The notes beneath the pieces are model-generated. The model was not told the DNA's origin and did no database searches. It saw only the letters and a program-made list of their open reading frames with translations. Below are positions 1 through 6,111 of a stretch of DNA of 7,146 nucleotides, piece by piece. The translations under genes were made by a program, and so were the position numbers. Source of the DNA: Robiginitomaculum sp. (GTDB taxonomy: Bacteria; Pseudomonadota; Alphaproteobacteria; Caulobacterales; Maricaulaceae). Within the stretch, counting starts at the first letter, position 1. Each line of letters begins with the position of its first letter. Location: assembly GCA_026982235.1 (NCBI GenBank), contig JALSHM010000003.1:1-7146 (forward strand), in the 5' to 3' direction.

Positions 1-82
1 CACCCACAAAAAGCAACGCGAACTGGCCAAAGCTATTAAACGCGCCCGCTTTTTGGCATTACTGCCATACGCAGCTAACTAG
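1..82 (+). CDS. rpsR: 30S ribosomal protein S18, C-terminal end (partial)
   Basis: The frame starting at base 2 reads THKKQRELAKAIKRARFLAL, then LPYAAN and a TAG stop at 80-82. This is the characteristic basic C-terminus of ribosomal protein S18 (KxQRELAxAIKRARxLALLPY). S18 sits on the platform of the small subunit next to S6 and binds 16S rRNA. Only 26 residues are in the window; the start and the S6 gene that usually precedes it lie to the left. The stop codon overlaps the Shine-Dalgarno sequence of rplI, so the two genes are almost certainly co-transcribed and probably translationally coupled, as in the common rpsF-rpsR-rplI operon. Confidence 0.93.
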   Translation, partial: THKKQRELAKAIKRARFLALLPYAAN

Positions 83-85
83 GAG
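81..85 (+). promoter_or_regulatory. Ribosome binding site of rplI, overlapping the rpsR stop
   Basis: AGGAG lies six bases before the rplI ATG at 92 and shares its first two bases with the TAG stop of rpsR (80-82). The spacing is good and it fixes the rplI start. The overlap suggests coupled translation of S18 and L9. Confidence 0.8.
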
Positions 86-91
86 CCTATC

Positions 92-715
92 ATGGAATTA
101 GTACTTTTAGAACGGGTGGAAAACCTAGGCAATATGGGCGATATCGTCACTGTGAAAAACGGCTATGGGCGTAATTATCTTTTGCCACAAGCCAAAGCCC
201 TGCGGGCCACCAAAGCTAATCTCGTTCGTTTCGAAGCGGAACGCGAGTTTCTTGAAAAACGCAATGCAGAAACTGCCGCCAATGCAAAAAGTGAGGGCGC
301 AGACATTGACGGCAAGACCTTTATCGCTATTCGCCAAGCTGGTGAAACTGGCATTCTTTATGGTTCCGTTTCGTCCCGTGATGTTGCCGAACTTGTTGGC
401 GAGCCAGTGAAACGCTCTATGGTGGTCCTTGAACAACCCATCAAAGCTCTCGGCTTGCACGACGTTCGCATTAAGCTTCACCCAGAGGTCAGCATCAATA
501 TTGTCATCAATGTTGCCCGTACCGAAGACGAAGCCGTGCGCCAAGCAGCCGGTGAAGACGTTATCGCAACGCAGCAAGACGAAGACAAAGCCGACGCCCA
601 AGAAGATGCAGCCGAACGGGCACAACTTGCCAAAGATATGTTCGAAGGCGAACACGGCGATGCTGCCGAAGAAGATTTATCCGAAGCCCCAGCTGAGGAA
701 GCTTCCGAAGAATAG
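92..715 (+). CDS. rplI: 50S ribosomal protein L9 with long acidic C-terminal tail
   Basis: L9 is a two-domain large-subunit protein that binds 23S rRNA near the base of the L1 stalk. The N-terminal L9 signature is intact at residues 12-40: LGNMGDIVTVKNGYGRNYLL, then PQAKALRAT. The linking helix covers about 41-75. The C-terminal domain covers about 76-146 and includes GILYGSVSSRDVAE and IKALGLHDVRIKLHPEV. The protein has 207 residues against about 150 in Escherichia coli. The extra part, about 147-207, is rich in Glu, Asp and Ala, looks disordered, and includes a short predicted helix around AERAQLAKDMF. Tails of this sort are common on alphaproteobacterial L9. Start chosen from AGGAG at 81-85. 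It ends the + strand operon, with a terminator about 20 bases downstream. Confidence 0.96.
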   Translation: MELVLLERVENLGNMGDIVTVKNGYGRNYLLPQAKALRATKANLVRFEAEREFLEKRNAETAANAKSEGADIDGKTFIAIRQAGETGILYGSVSSRDVAELVGEPVKRSMVVLEQPIKALGLHDVRIKLHPEVSINIVINVARTEDEAVRQAAGEDVIATQQDEDKADAQEDAAERAQLAKDMFEGEHGDAAEEDLSEAPAEEASEE

Positions 716-735
716 TCGTCTGATAAGACCTAAAC

Positions 736-775
736 AAAAAAGAACCCGCTCAACGCAAGTTGCGGCGGGTTTTTA
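736..775. terminator. Bidirectional intrinsic terminator between rplI and the VWA gene
   Basis: A hairpin has outer arms AACCCGC (743-749) and GCGGGTT (765-771), and inner arms CAAC (751-754) and GTTG (759-762) closed by a GCAA tetraloop of the GNRA type. On the + strand it is followed by a T-run from 770 to 774. Six A's at 736-741 give a T-run after the hairpin on the - strand. It therefore can end rplI transcription and also that of the convergent gene whose stop is at 787. Confidence 0.85.
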
Positions 776-786
776 TTATGGCCTAC

Positions 787-1943
787 CTACCGTGCCAACT
801 CCCGCATTGCGTTTTCAATACCCGTAAGGGTCATGGGAAACATGCGCTCTGCGCCGATGATTTCTTGTATCATCTGCGTGGATTGGGAATGCTGCCAATA
901 TTGTTCGGGCGTCGGATTTAGCCAGATGAGATGCTCATAAACATCTACAAAACGCTTGAGCCAAACCGCGCCCGGTTCTTCGTTCCAGTGTTCAATAGCC
1001 CCACCTTTAACCGCAATTTCATAAGGACTCATAGCGGCGTCACCAACAAACACCACACGGTAATCGGACGGATATTTGTGCAGAATATCCCATGTGGATG
1101 TCACCTCGCGCATACGGCGGATATTATCGGTCCAAACATTTTCAACCGCTTGAACTCGCTACGCGCTGCCGAAAATAATTCCTCCGCCTGTAATATGTGC
1201 GCATCCATAGAGCCGCCAATATCAAAGAAGGTCAGAACCTTAACCGCATTGCGTTTTTCTGGACGCATTTTTATGTCCAGATAACCTTGGCGGGCGGTCG
1301 AATTTATCGTGTCTTCGACATCAAATTCTTCGTGCGCCCCCTCACGGGCAAATTTGCGCAACCGCCTCAGCGCCACTTTGATATTACGGGTGCCCAATTC
1401 CCGATCACCGTCCAAATTTCTAAACTGGCGTTTATCCCAGACCTTAACAGCCCGACCATGGCGGCCTTTATCTTGACCGATGCGTACACCTTCGGGGTTG
1501 TAACCGTATGCGCCAAACGGCGATGTGCCGCCCGTCCCGACCCATTTATTACCGCCCTCGTGACGCTCATTTTGTTCTTCGAGACGCTTTTTGAGGGTCT
1601 CCATCAGTTTTTCCAAATCACCAATAGCCTCTATCTTGCGCATTTCTTCGGGGGTCAAAAACTTCTCGGCCATTTTCTTAAGCCAATCTGCTGGAATATT
1701 ATGGTCATTCTCACCAAAAATATCGGTTAGGTAATCCATGCCGCGAAACACATGGGCAAAGACTTGATCAAATTTATCCAGATTACGCTCGTCCTTAACC
1801 AAAGCAGCCCGCGACACATAATAAAACCCGTCGACCGTCTCCCCAGTCACATTTTTATCCAGCGCCTCAAGCAAAGTCAGGTACTCGCGAATTGACACCG
1901 GAACATTAGCGGCGCGAAGCTGAGAGAAAAAATCATGAAACAT
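787..1943 (-). pseudogene. VWA domain (CoxE-like) protein, broken by an internal deletion
   Basis: The family has about 395 residues: an N-terminal region of unknown function and a C-terminal von Willebrand A domain, often encoded near a MoxR-type AAA ATPase (none is visible here). The 5' part (1943 to about 1143) starts MFHDFFSQLRAANVPVSIRE, contains the conserved SPFGAYGYNPEGVRIGQD at 141-158, and reaches the MIDAS-like FFDIGGSMD (239-247; D-x-G-x-S, the usual variant in this family). After SEFKRL (262-267) the frame goes into an unrelated tail and a TGA. The family sequence resumes in the -1 frame at base 1143 with ENVWTDNIRR, then runs through TWDIL, VVFVGDAAMSPYEI and EHWNEEPGAVWL to the MRELAR end and stop at 787-789. 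About ten residues expected between the halves (a remembered pattern like xxFYFHNCxY, a core VWA strand) are absent, so a deletion near 31 bp explains both the gap and the frame change. No good Shine-Dalgarno sequence precedes 1943. It may share a transcript with the Kazal lipoprotein, 38 bases upstream. Sequencing error is the alternative. Confidence 0.8.
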
Positions 1944-1981
1944 GGGCGAAGACTAAACCAGTCTAACCATATCTACAAGCA

Positions 1982-2338
1982 TCATCGTCGACATTCCCCT
2001 CTGTACGCGACACTCGTGCCATTGCTTGCGGCGGTACAGGTATTAGAATATGTCCGGCCATCACAGCCACAAACAGGCGCATATTCTCGGGTACAAATTT
2101 GTGGGCGCGGGCTGCAAACACCGGTTTGATCTGCGGCGCCGCATTGGGCTTGTTGGGAATATTGGCAAAAATCATCCGGGTTCGCACACCGCGCCCCCAT
2201 CATCCCACCACACATTTGCGCGCCCGGAACAGGTGTCTGCGCGGGCGGCGGAAACCCAAGCGGCGGGCCGTCACTAGGCGGTGCAGAATAACAAGCACCT
2301 AAGAGGGCACCGAAAAATACTATGAAGAAAATACGCAT
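1982..2338 (-). CDS. Lipoprotein with Kazal-type serine protease inhibitor domain
   Basis: The product has 118 residues. It begins with a short signal peptide (MRIFFIVFFG) and a lipobox LLGAC (12-16), so Cys16 should be lipidated after cleavage. A Pro-rich linker follows (about 19-40), then a Cys-rich pre-domain (C43, C51, C58, C66) with the CGAADQTGVC pattern common in bacterial Kazal proteins. The Kazal domain runs from about 75 to 116: C75, C82, C90, C92, C101, C116, including CTREYAPVCGCDGRTYSNTC. By alignment with classical Kazal inhibitors (CTxEYxPxCG), the P1 residue is Arg84, predicting trypsin-like targets. It should be anchored facing the periplasm or cell surface. The start is preceded by GGGGA four bases away (2343-2347). 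It begins 15 bases after the DUF533 gene, so co-transcription is likely. The protease it meets is unknown. Confidence 0.85.
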   Translation of the reverse strand: MRIFFIVFFGALLGACYSAPPSDGPPLGFPPPAQTPVPGAQMCGGMMGARCANPDDFCQYSQQAQCGAADQTGVCSPRPQICTREYAPVCGCDGRTYSNTCTAASNGTSVAYRGECRR

Positions 2339-2353
2339 TATTTCCCCATATCC

Positions 2354-3070
2354 CTATCCCGTTCTTACATCCGTCTCGAGCCTTGCTGCGAGTTCTGGGT
2401 CTAGGTTTAGGGCCATGGCTAGGCGGTCTAGATAGTCGCGTTCGGCCGGGTTAAGGCCGTTGGCTATGCGGGCGGAAGCGGCATATATTTCGCGGGCAGC
2501 TTGTTCGCTGTCGGCCAAAGCGGCAATTTCGCGGGCACTCACCGGGGCTTGCAGGGCGATTTCGAGCGTTTCTGCCGCGCCTTTATCCAGAGCTTTTATC
2601 ATAGCCAATTCGGCTTCGTTAATATGGCCGTCAGCCTTGGCGGCGGCGACCATGGCTTGCAGGATGACGCCCGCGCGGGCTTCGGCTTTATCGCCCTTGA
2701 GCAGCCCGATAATATCTTGTGCGGACTTCGGCATTTCACCACCGTTTTTCTGGTAAGCTTTATAGGCCACAGTCCCCAGCCCGGCCAAACCACCAAGCAA
2801 TGCTAATTTACGCCCCGAGCGCGACGACAATAACAAGGCCAACGCCCCCGCCGCAGCCCCGGCACCTACGCCTTTGCGCAGGGCATCACGGGAAACTTCA
2901 TTGTCCTCAATCCCCAATTTATCCACCAACAAATCCTCGCCCTTAGCCGCGATTTCTTTGCCTTTGGCGGTTAATCCCTTGGTCTGCTCCTTACCCTGAG
3001 CAACCAGTTCCCGACCAGAGCTAAGCAACTGCTCCAACAGGTCTTGTACATTGAGTTGTGACTGAGCCAT
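2354..3070 (-). CDS. DUF533 / TerB-like inner membrane protein
   Basis: The product has 238 residues from the ATG at 3070. The N-terminus (1-55) is a charged amphipathic stretch with AKGKE/AKGED-type repeats. A Gly/Ala-rich hydrophobic segment at about 67-104 (VGAGAAAGALALLLSSRSGR, then KLALLGGLAGLGTVAYKAY) is typical of DUF533 and may insert in the membrane. The C-terminal half is an all-helical TerB-like fold with AAKADGHINEAE at 143-154, whose acidic residues match the conserved TerB metal-site region. Escherichia coli YebE is a relative of unknown function. A longer reading from 3124 exists, but the purine-rich GGGGGA at 3075-3080 sits just before the 3070 start and the extra 18 residues look non-conserved. 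Probably first gene of a transcript with the Kazal lipoprotein. Function cannot be assigned beyond the family. Confidence 0.82.
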   Translation of the reverse strand: MAQSQLNVQDLLEQLLSSGRELVAQGKEQTKGLTAKGKEIAAKGEDLLVDKLGIEDNEVSRDALRKGVGAGAAAGALALLLSSRSGRKLALLGGLAGLGTVAYKAYQKNGGEMPKSAQDIIGLLKGDKAEARAGVILQAMVAAAKADGHINEAELAMIKALDKGAAETLEIALQAPVSAREIAALADSEQAAREIYAASARIANGLNPAERDYLDRLAMALNLDPELAARLETDVRTG

Positions 3071-3074
3071 AATG

Positions 3075-3080
3075 TCCCCC
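3075..3080 (-). promoter_or_regulatory. Ribosome binding site deciding the DUF533 start
   Basis: Read on the - strand, GGGGGA lies four bases before the ATG at 3070-3068. The in-frame upstream ATGs at 3082 and beyond have only A/T-rich sequence before them, so the inner start is preferred. The Kazal lipoprotein gene has a matching GGGGA at the same four-base spacing. Confidence 0.6.
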
Positions 3081-3162
3081 ATAAAGTTAAAAAACGAGGA
3101 TAGCACAACGGGAGCCATTCCCAAAATACAAAACGCAGAAATAGTATTGTAGGGGTACAGGC

Positions 3163-4281
3163 CTATTCATTCACATAAATCTTGCGGCATCTTGCGCCGA
3201 GATGAGTCAAGACTTCGTAATTTAACATTTTGGCGTGGGCGGATTGGGTTTCTAGGTCTTGGCCGAAAAACACGGCTTTGGCACCAAGTTCTACAAAGCC
3301 TTCATAATTGGTAATGTCGAGGATGGTGTAGTCCATACTAACACGGCCTATTACGTCTACGCGGTGTTTGCCGAGGCGGGCTGAAGTGACGATGCGCTTG
3401 TCCGAACCCGATAAATTGACCGGGAGGCCGTCTGCATATCCGGCGCTGACAATAGCGATTTTCATGTCCGTGCGGGCGGTGAAACTGGCATTATAGCCGA
3501 TGGTTTCGCCCGCTTTGACGGCCTTGATTTGCAAGACAGGCGCATGCAGTTCGACCACTGGCTTGACCCCTTCTTTGTCGGGCGTATTTGTGACTTTGCC
3601 GCCGAAAAGTCCTATGCCGGGGCGTACCAATTTGAAGTGATATTTAGGCCCCAGATATATGCCGCCCGTATTGGCCAGGGAAAGCTGCACCATAGGCATA
3701 CGGCTAGCGGTTTTTTTGAAACGACCAAGTTGAGTTTCATTTAGGGGATGTTCGGCATCACCCGCACAGGCCAAATGCGACATGATGAGGTCAATATCGA
3801 GAGCATCTATCAGCGCTTTGTCACTTGCGAAAATGTCGGCCTCTTCGGGCGGAATACCGAGGCGATTGATACCCGTATCAAAATGCAAGCCGGTGCGCGG
3901 CGGATGGTTGACGTCTTTGATAGCTTTGACCCAATCTCGGGCTTGGGTCAGGGAATTGATGACGGGCTTTAATTTACTACCAAAGAAAATGGCCGTGTCT
4001 TGGGGCGTGTTGCCGCTTAGCACATATATGCTGGCCTTGGGGCCAATGGCGGTGCGCAGGATTTTACCCTCCCCCGCATGGGCAACAAAAAATATCCGGC
4101 ACCCTGCCCCATAAAGTGCGCGCCCAACAACACTAGCACCAAGGCCGTAGGCATCTGCTTTAAGGCTCGCCCCCATGCGTGCCCCGCCCGCTTTGGCCGC
4201 CAGATATTTATAATTATCCGCCAGCGCGGTCAGGTTCACCGTCAGGACAGGTCTGGAGGAATAGGTTCTAACTTGCGCCAT
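3163..4281 (-). CDS. alr: Alanine racemase
   Basis: PLP-dependent enzyme that converts L-alanine to D-alanine for peptidoglycan in the cytoplasm. The product has 372 residues, the normal length. The PLP lysine is K41 in ASLKADAYGLG (usual AVVKANAYGHG). The conserved arginine is R140 in TGINRLG. SHLACAGD (168-175) and VRPGIGLFG (219-227) match the barrel motifs SHFAxAD and RPGIxLYG. The second catalytic base is Y263 in ETIGYNASF, followed by GYADGLP (281-287) and the substrate-site SMDY (315-318) of the C-terminal beta domain. All key residues are present, so the gene should be active. It starts 10 bases after dnaB and has only a weak AGAG before the ATG, so coupled translation with dnaB is likely. 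dnaB-alr adjacency is common in proteobacteria. No clear terminator follows the stop at 3163-3165. Confidence 0.95.
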   Translation of the reverse strand: MAQVRTYSSRPVLTVNLTALADNYKYLAAKAGGARMGASLKADAYGLGASVVGRALYGAGCRIFFVAHAGEGKILRTAIGPKASIYVLSGNTPQDTAIFFGSKLKPVINSLTQARDWVKAIKDVNHPPRTGLHFDTGINRLGIPPEEADIFASDKALIDALDIDLIMSHLACAGDAEHPLNETQLGRFKKTASRMPMVQLSLANTGGIYLGPKYHFKLVRPGIGLFGGKVTNTPDKEGVKPVVELHAPVLQIKAVKAGETIGYNASFTARTDMKIAIVSAGYADGLPVNLSGSDKRIVTSARLGKHRVDVIGRVSMDYTILDITNYEGFVELGAKAVFFGQDLETQSAHAKMLNYEVLTHLGARCRKIYVNE

Positions 4282-4291
4282 TTAATCAGCT

Positions 4292-5782
4292 CTAGTGTTC
4301 GCTATCATTATAGCGATCATCAAAGGAGAGATTACCAAATTTCGTGAGTTCTGCCTGGAAGGACAGGGGTACAGTCCCAATCGGGCCGTGGCGTTGCTTG
4401 CCGACGATAACCTCTGCCTTGCCGTGCAGAACATCCATCTCCTCTTGCCATTTATGGATGGCTTCGGTGTCGGTATCATTGGGCTTTTCGCGCTCTTTAT
4501 AATACTCGGCGCGGTAAACAAACATCACCACATCTGCGTCTTGCTCAATAGAGCCAGATTCGCGAAGGTCAGCAAGCTGCGGTTTTTTATCATCTCGCTG
4601 TTCCACCTGCCGCGATAATTGCGCCAAGGCCAAAACTGGTACGTCCAAGTCTTTAGCTAAAGCCTTCAGACCCATAGTGATTTGTGTTACTTCCTGGACA
4701 CGGCCATCATTGGAACGACCACTCCCTGATAAAAGCTGTAAATAGTCGACCACAATGAGATCCAGCCCGACCATGCGTTTGAGCCGTCGTGCCCGCGCCG
4801 ACAAAGCCCCAATGGTCAGCCCGCCCGTATCATCAATATAAAGCGGGATTTTCTCGATCATTTCCGCAGCATCACGAATATCATCATATTCCGCTTGGGT
4901 AATATCACCGCGCCGGATTTTGTTAGACGGTACGCCCGACTGCTCGGCCAATAGGCGCGTCGCTAACTGATCCGCCGACATTTCTAGCGAGAAAAACCCG
5001 ACGACGCCACCGTCCACTGTGCGCTCTATACCTTTTTCATCTTTTTCAGATTTGTAATTTTTAGCAATATAAAAAGCGATATTGGTGGCCAGAGCGGTTT
5101 TCCCCATAGAGGGTCGCCCTGCCAGAATAATCAAATCCGATTTATGCAAACCACCAAGCTGGCTGTTTAAATCTTTAAGCCCGGTACTCATGCCCGACAG
5201 GCCACCGTCCCGTTCAAACGCCGCCGTGGCCATTTCTATGGACTTCATTAAGGCCTTGTCAAAACCAACAAACCCGCTTTGCACGGATCCGGTTTCGGCC
5301 AAGCTGAATAACTGGCCTTCGGCTTCAGAAATTTGGGCGCGCGCATCATTTTCGTTATCTGGATCCTCAGCGCTGGCTTTCATTTCACCGCCGAGCCGAA
5401 TAAGCTCGCGGCGCAAAGCAAGGTCAAATATCAATTTAGCATATTCAGGCGCGGCAGAACCATCCGGGCGGCTATCCAATAACAGCGCCAGATAATCAAC
5501 ACCGCCAATATCGACCAAAGTCTCATCTTGGGAAAATCTGTTCTTCAGGACAATAGCATCGGCAAGCTTGCCGTGTTCGATGAGCATAGAAATACTGTCA
5601 TATATCCGCACATGCACCGGATTATAAAAATGTTCCTTGGTCACAATGCCGCTGACCCGGTGGTAAACTTCATTATCATACAGAATAGCGCCCAGCAAAG
5701 CCTGCTCGGCCTCGATACTATTAGGTATCAGGTCTTCTGCATCGATTTCAGTATCGGAAAACTCATCTATAATATTAGCCAT
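4292..5782 (-). CDS. dnaB: Replicative DNA helicase DnaB
   Basis: Hexameric 5'-3' helicase that unwinds DNA at the replication fork and recruits primase. The product has 496 residues. The N-terminal primase-interacting domain covers about 18-125 (NSIEAEQALLGAILYDN at 21-37). A linker follows, then the RecA-like C-terminal domain from about 195. Walker A is GRPSMGKT (222-229). The catalytic glutamate is in FFSLEMS (263-269). Walker B is LIVVDYLQLL (342-351). LADLRESGSIEQDADVVMFV (403-422) is the family motif, and the nucleotide-sensing loop GKQRHGPIGT (461-470) is intact, with His where Asn is more usual. No intein is present. The ATG at 5782 has no Shine-Dalgarno sequence, and an in-frame TAA four codons upstream rules out a longer form. 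DnaA-box-like sites lie 54-72 bases upstream of the start, suggesting possible control by DnaA. Confidence 0.97.
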   Translation of the reverse strand: MANIIDEFSDTEIDAEDLIPNSIEAEQALLGAILYDNEVYHRVSGIVTKEHFYNPVHVRIYDSISMLIEHGKLADAIVLKNRFSQDETLVDIGGVDYLALLLDSRPDGSAAPEYAKLIFDLALRRELIRLGGEMKASAEDPDNENDARAQISEAEGQLFSLAETGSVQSGFVGFDKALMKSIEMATAAFERDGGLSGMSTGLKDLNSQLGGLHKSDLIILAGRPSMGKTALATNIAFYIAKNYKSEKDEKGIERTVDGGVVGFFSLEMSADQLATRLLAEQSGVPSNKIRRGDITQAEYDDIRDAAEMIEKIPLYIDDTGGLTIGALSARARRLKRMVGLDLIVVDYLQLLSGSGRSNDGRVQEVTQITMGLKALAKDLDVPVLALAQLSRQVEQRDDKKPQLADLRESGSIEQDADVVMFVYRAEYYKEREKPNDTDTEAIHKWQEEMDVLHGKAEVIVGKQRHGPIGTVPLSFQAELTKFGNLSFDDRYNDSEH

Positions 5783-5791
5783 GAAAATATA

Positions 5792-5836
5792 TTAACAGAC
5801 TAAGACCGAAAACTCCAATATAAACCGCATCCTCCT
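5792..5836 (-). promoter_or_regulatory. AGGAGG and 12-codon leader-like frame ahead of dnaB
   Basis: On the - strand a perfect AGGAGG (5836-5831) is directly followed by an ATG (5830) opening MRFILEFSVLVC and a TAA (5794-5792). The frame is the same as dnaB, whose ATG follows nine bases after the TAA. The zero spacing makes initiation at that ATG doubtful; a TTG at 5818 is 12 bases away. It may be chance, but dnaB itself lacks a Shine-Dalgarno sequence. Confidence 0.2.
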
Positions 5837-5854
5837 GTGGATGAATGTGGATAG
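5836..5854 (-). promoter_or_regulatory. Tandem DnaA-box-like sites upstream of dnaB
   Basis: TGTGGATGA (5836-5844) and TGTGGATAG (5846-5854) are direct repeats with a 10-bp period. Read on the - strand they are TCATCCACA and CTATCCACA, each one mismatch from the DnaA box TTATCCACA. One helical turn of spacing puts both on the same face of the DNA, as in DnaA-regulated promoters. They lie 54-72 bases ahead of the dnaB ATG. Binding is inferred from sequence only. Confidence 0.5.
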
Positions 5855-5874
5855 TTTAAGTTAATATGCTACAT

Positions 5875-5900
5875 CCTCACCTCGCCTTGCGGGGCAGGGC
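5875..5900. repeat. REP-like palindromic element, first unit
   Basis: CCTCACC (5875-5881) is followed by an imperfect inverted repeat, GCCTTGC (5884-5890) and GCAGGGC (5894-5900), with a GGG loop and one G/T mismatch. The CCTCACC/GGTGAGG word recurs in the other palindromes around the DUF559 gene, which groups this unit with them. Confidence 0.5.
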
Positions 5901-5930
5901 TGTGGCATATAATTTCTCATAAACATCTTA

Positions 5931-5964
5931 CCCCTTCACCTTGTTCCTCTCCCCATGGGAGAGG
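5931..5964. repeat. Left copy of 24-bp direct repeat with CTCTCCC palindrome
   Basis: Bases 5931-5954 match 6504-6527 at 23 of 24 positions; the only difference is C at 5947 against T at 6520. Both begin CCCCTTCACCTTGTTC. The left copy runs into a perfect inverted repeat, CCTCTCCC (5946-5953) and GGGAGAGG (5957-5964) around CAT; the right copy lacks the second arm. The copies stand on opposite sides of the DUF559 gene. Confidence 0.75.
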
Positions 5965-6046
5965 AGACGATGCCTAAACATTTGTTTTTTGATTTAACGA
6001 AAAAGCGCACATCTTTATCAGCCATCATCAAAGAAAACGCAGTTTT

Positions 6047-6094
6047 CTCACCTCTCCTTTGGGGAGAGGTCGGCGCTCTTGCGCCGGGTGAGGG
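6047..6094. repeat. REP-like double hairpin downstream of the DUF559 gene
   Basis: Two palindromes sit side by side: ACCTCTCC (6050-6057) with GGAGAGGT (6063-6070), and CGGCGC (6071-6076) with GCGCCG (6081-6086) around TCTT. They are enclosed by CTCACC (6047-6052) and GGTGAG (6087-6092), so a three-way fold is possible. The first palindrome shares the CCTCTCC core with the one at 5946-5964. This type of repeat is scattered through many alphaproteobacterial genomes. It lies 18 bases beyond the DUF559 stop and could also act in transcript termination, though no T-run follows. Confidence 0.7.
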
Positions 6095-6111
6095 GCTGGG
6101 ATGTTGTTGGG

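Larger units (their letters stand above)
5783..6111. other. Gene-free stretch between dnaB and the DUF559 gene
   Basis: These 329 bases carry no convincing gene. From left to right they hold a 12-codon leader-like reading frame, two DnaA-box-like 9-mers, a REP-like palindrome (5875-5900), the left copy of a 24-bp direct repeat with its palindrome (5931-5964), an A/T-rich part (5973-6046) that contains a 7-bp inverted repeat AGAAAAC/GTTTTCT (6032-6048), and a double hairpin (6047-6094). The dnaB promoter should lie within about 5800-5870, but I cannot place -35 and -10 boxes with confidence. Confidence 0.7.

Noticed and set aside
125..655. Long open frame on the - strand opposite rplI
   Set aside because: It is antisense to a clearly recognised ribosomal protein, shows no family similarity, and comes from the codon bias of rplI.
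1130..1150. Programmed frameshift as the explanation for the split VWA gene
   Set aside because: No slippery heptamer is present around TTGAAAATG, and a frameshift would not restore the roughly ten missing residues.
1197..1730. 177-codon + strand frame opposite the VWA gene
   Set aside because: The - strand frame carries conserved VWA-family motifs throughout; the + strand frame has none and looks like a shadow.
3071..3124. Longer start for the DUF533 protein at 3124
   Set aside because: The additional 18 residues look non-conserved and no ribosome site precedes them; GGGGGA sits just before the ATG at 3070.
3125..3162. Terminator after alr
   Set aside because: Only a weak 5-bp inverted repeat (AATAC/GTATT) with a long loop is present, without a G/C stem, so I do not call one.
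5871..6100. CRISPR array
   Set aside because: The repeated words are palindromes at irregular spacing with differing arms; there are no regular repeat-spacer units and no cas genes.
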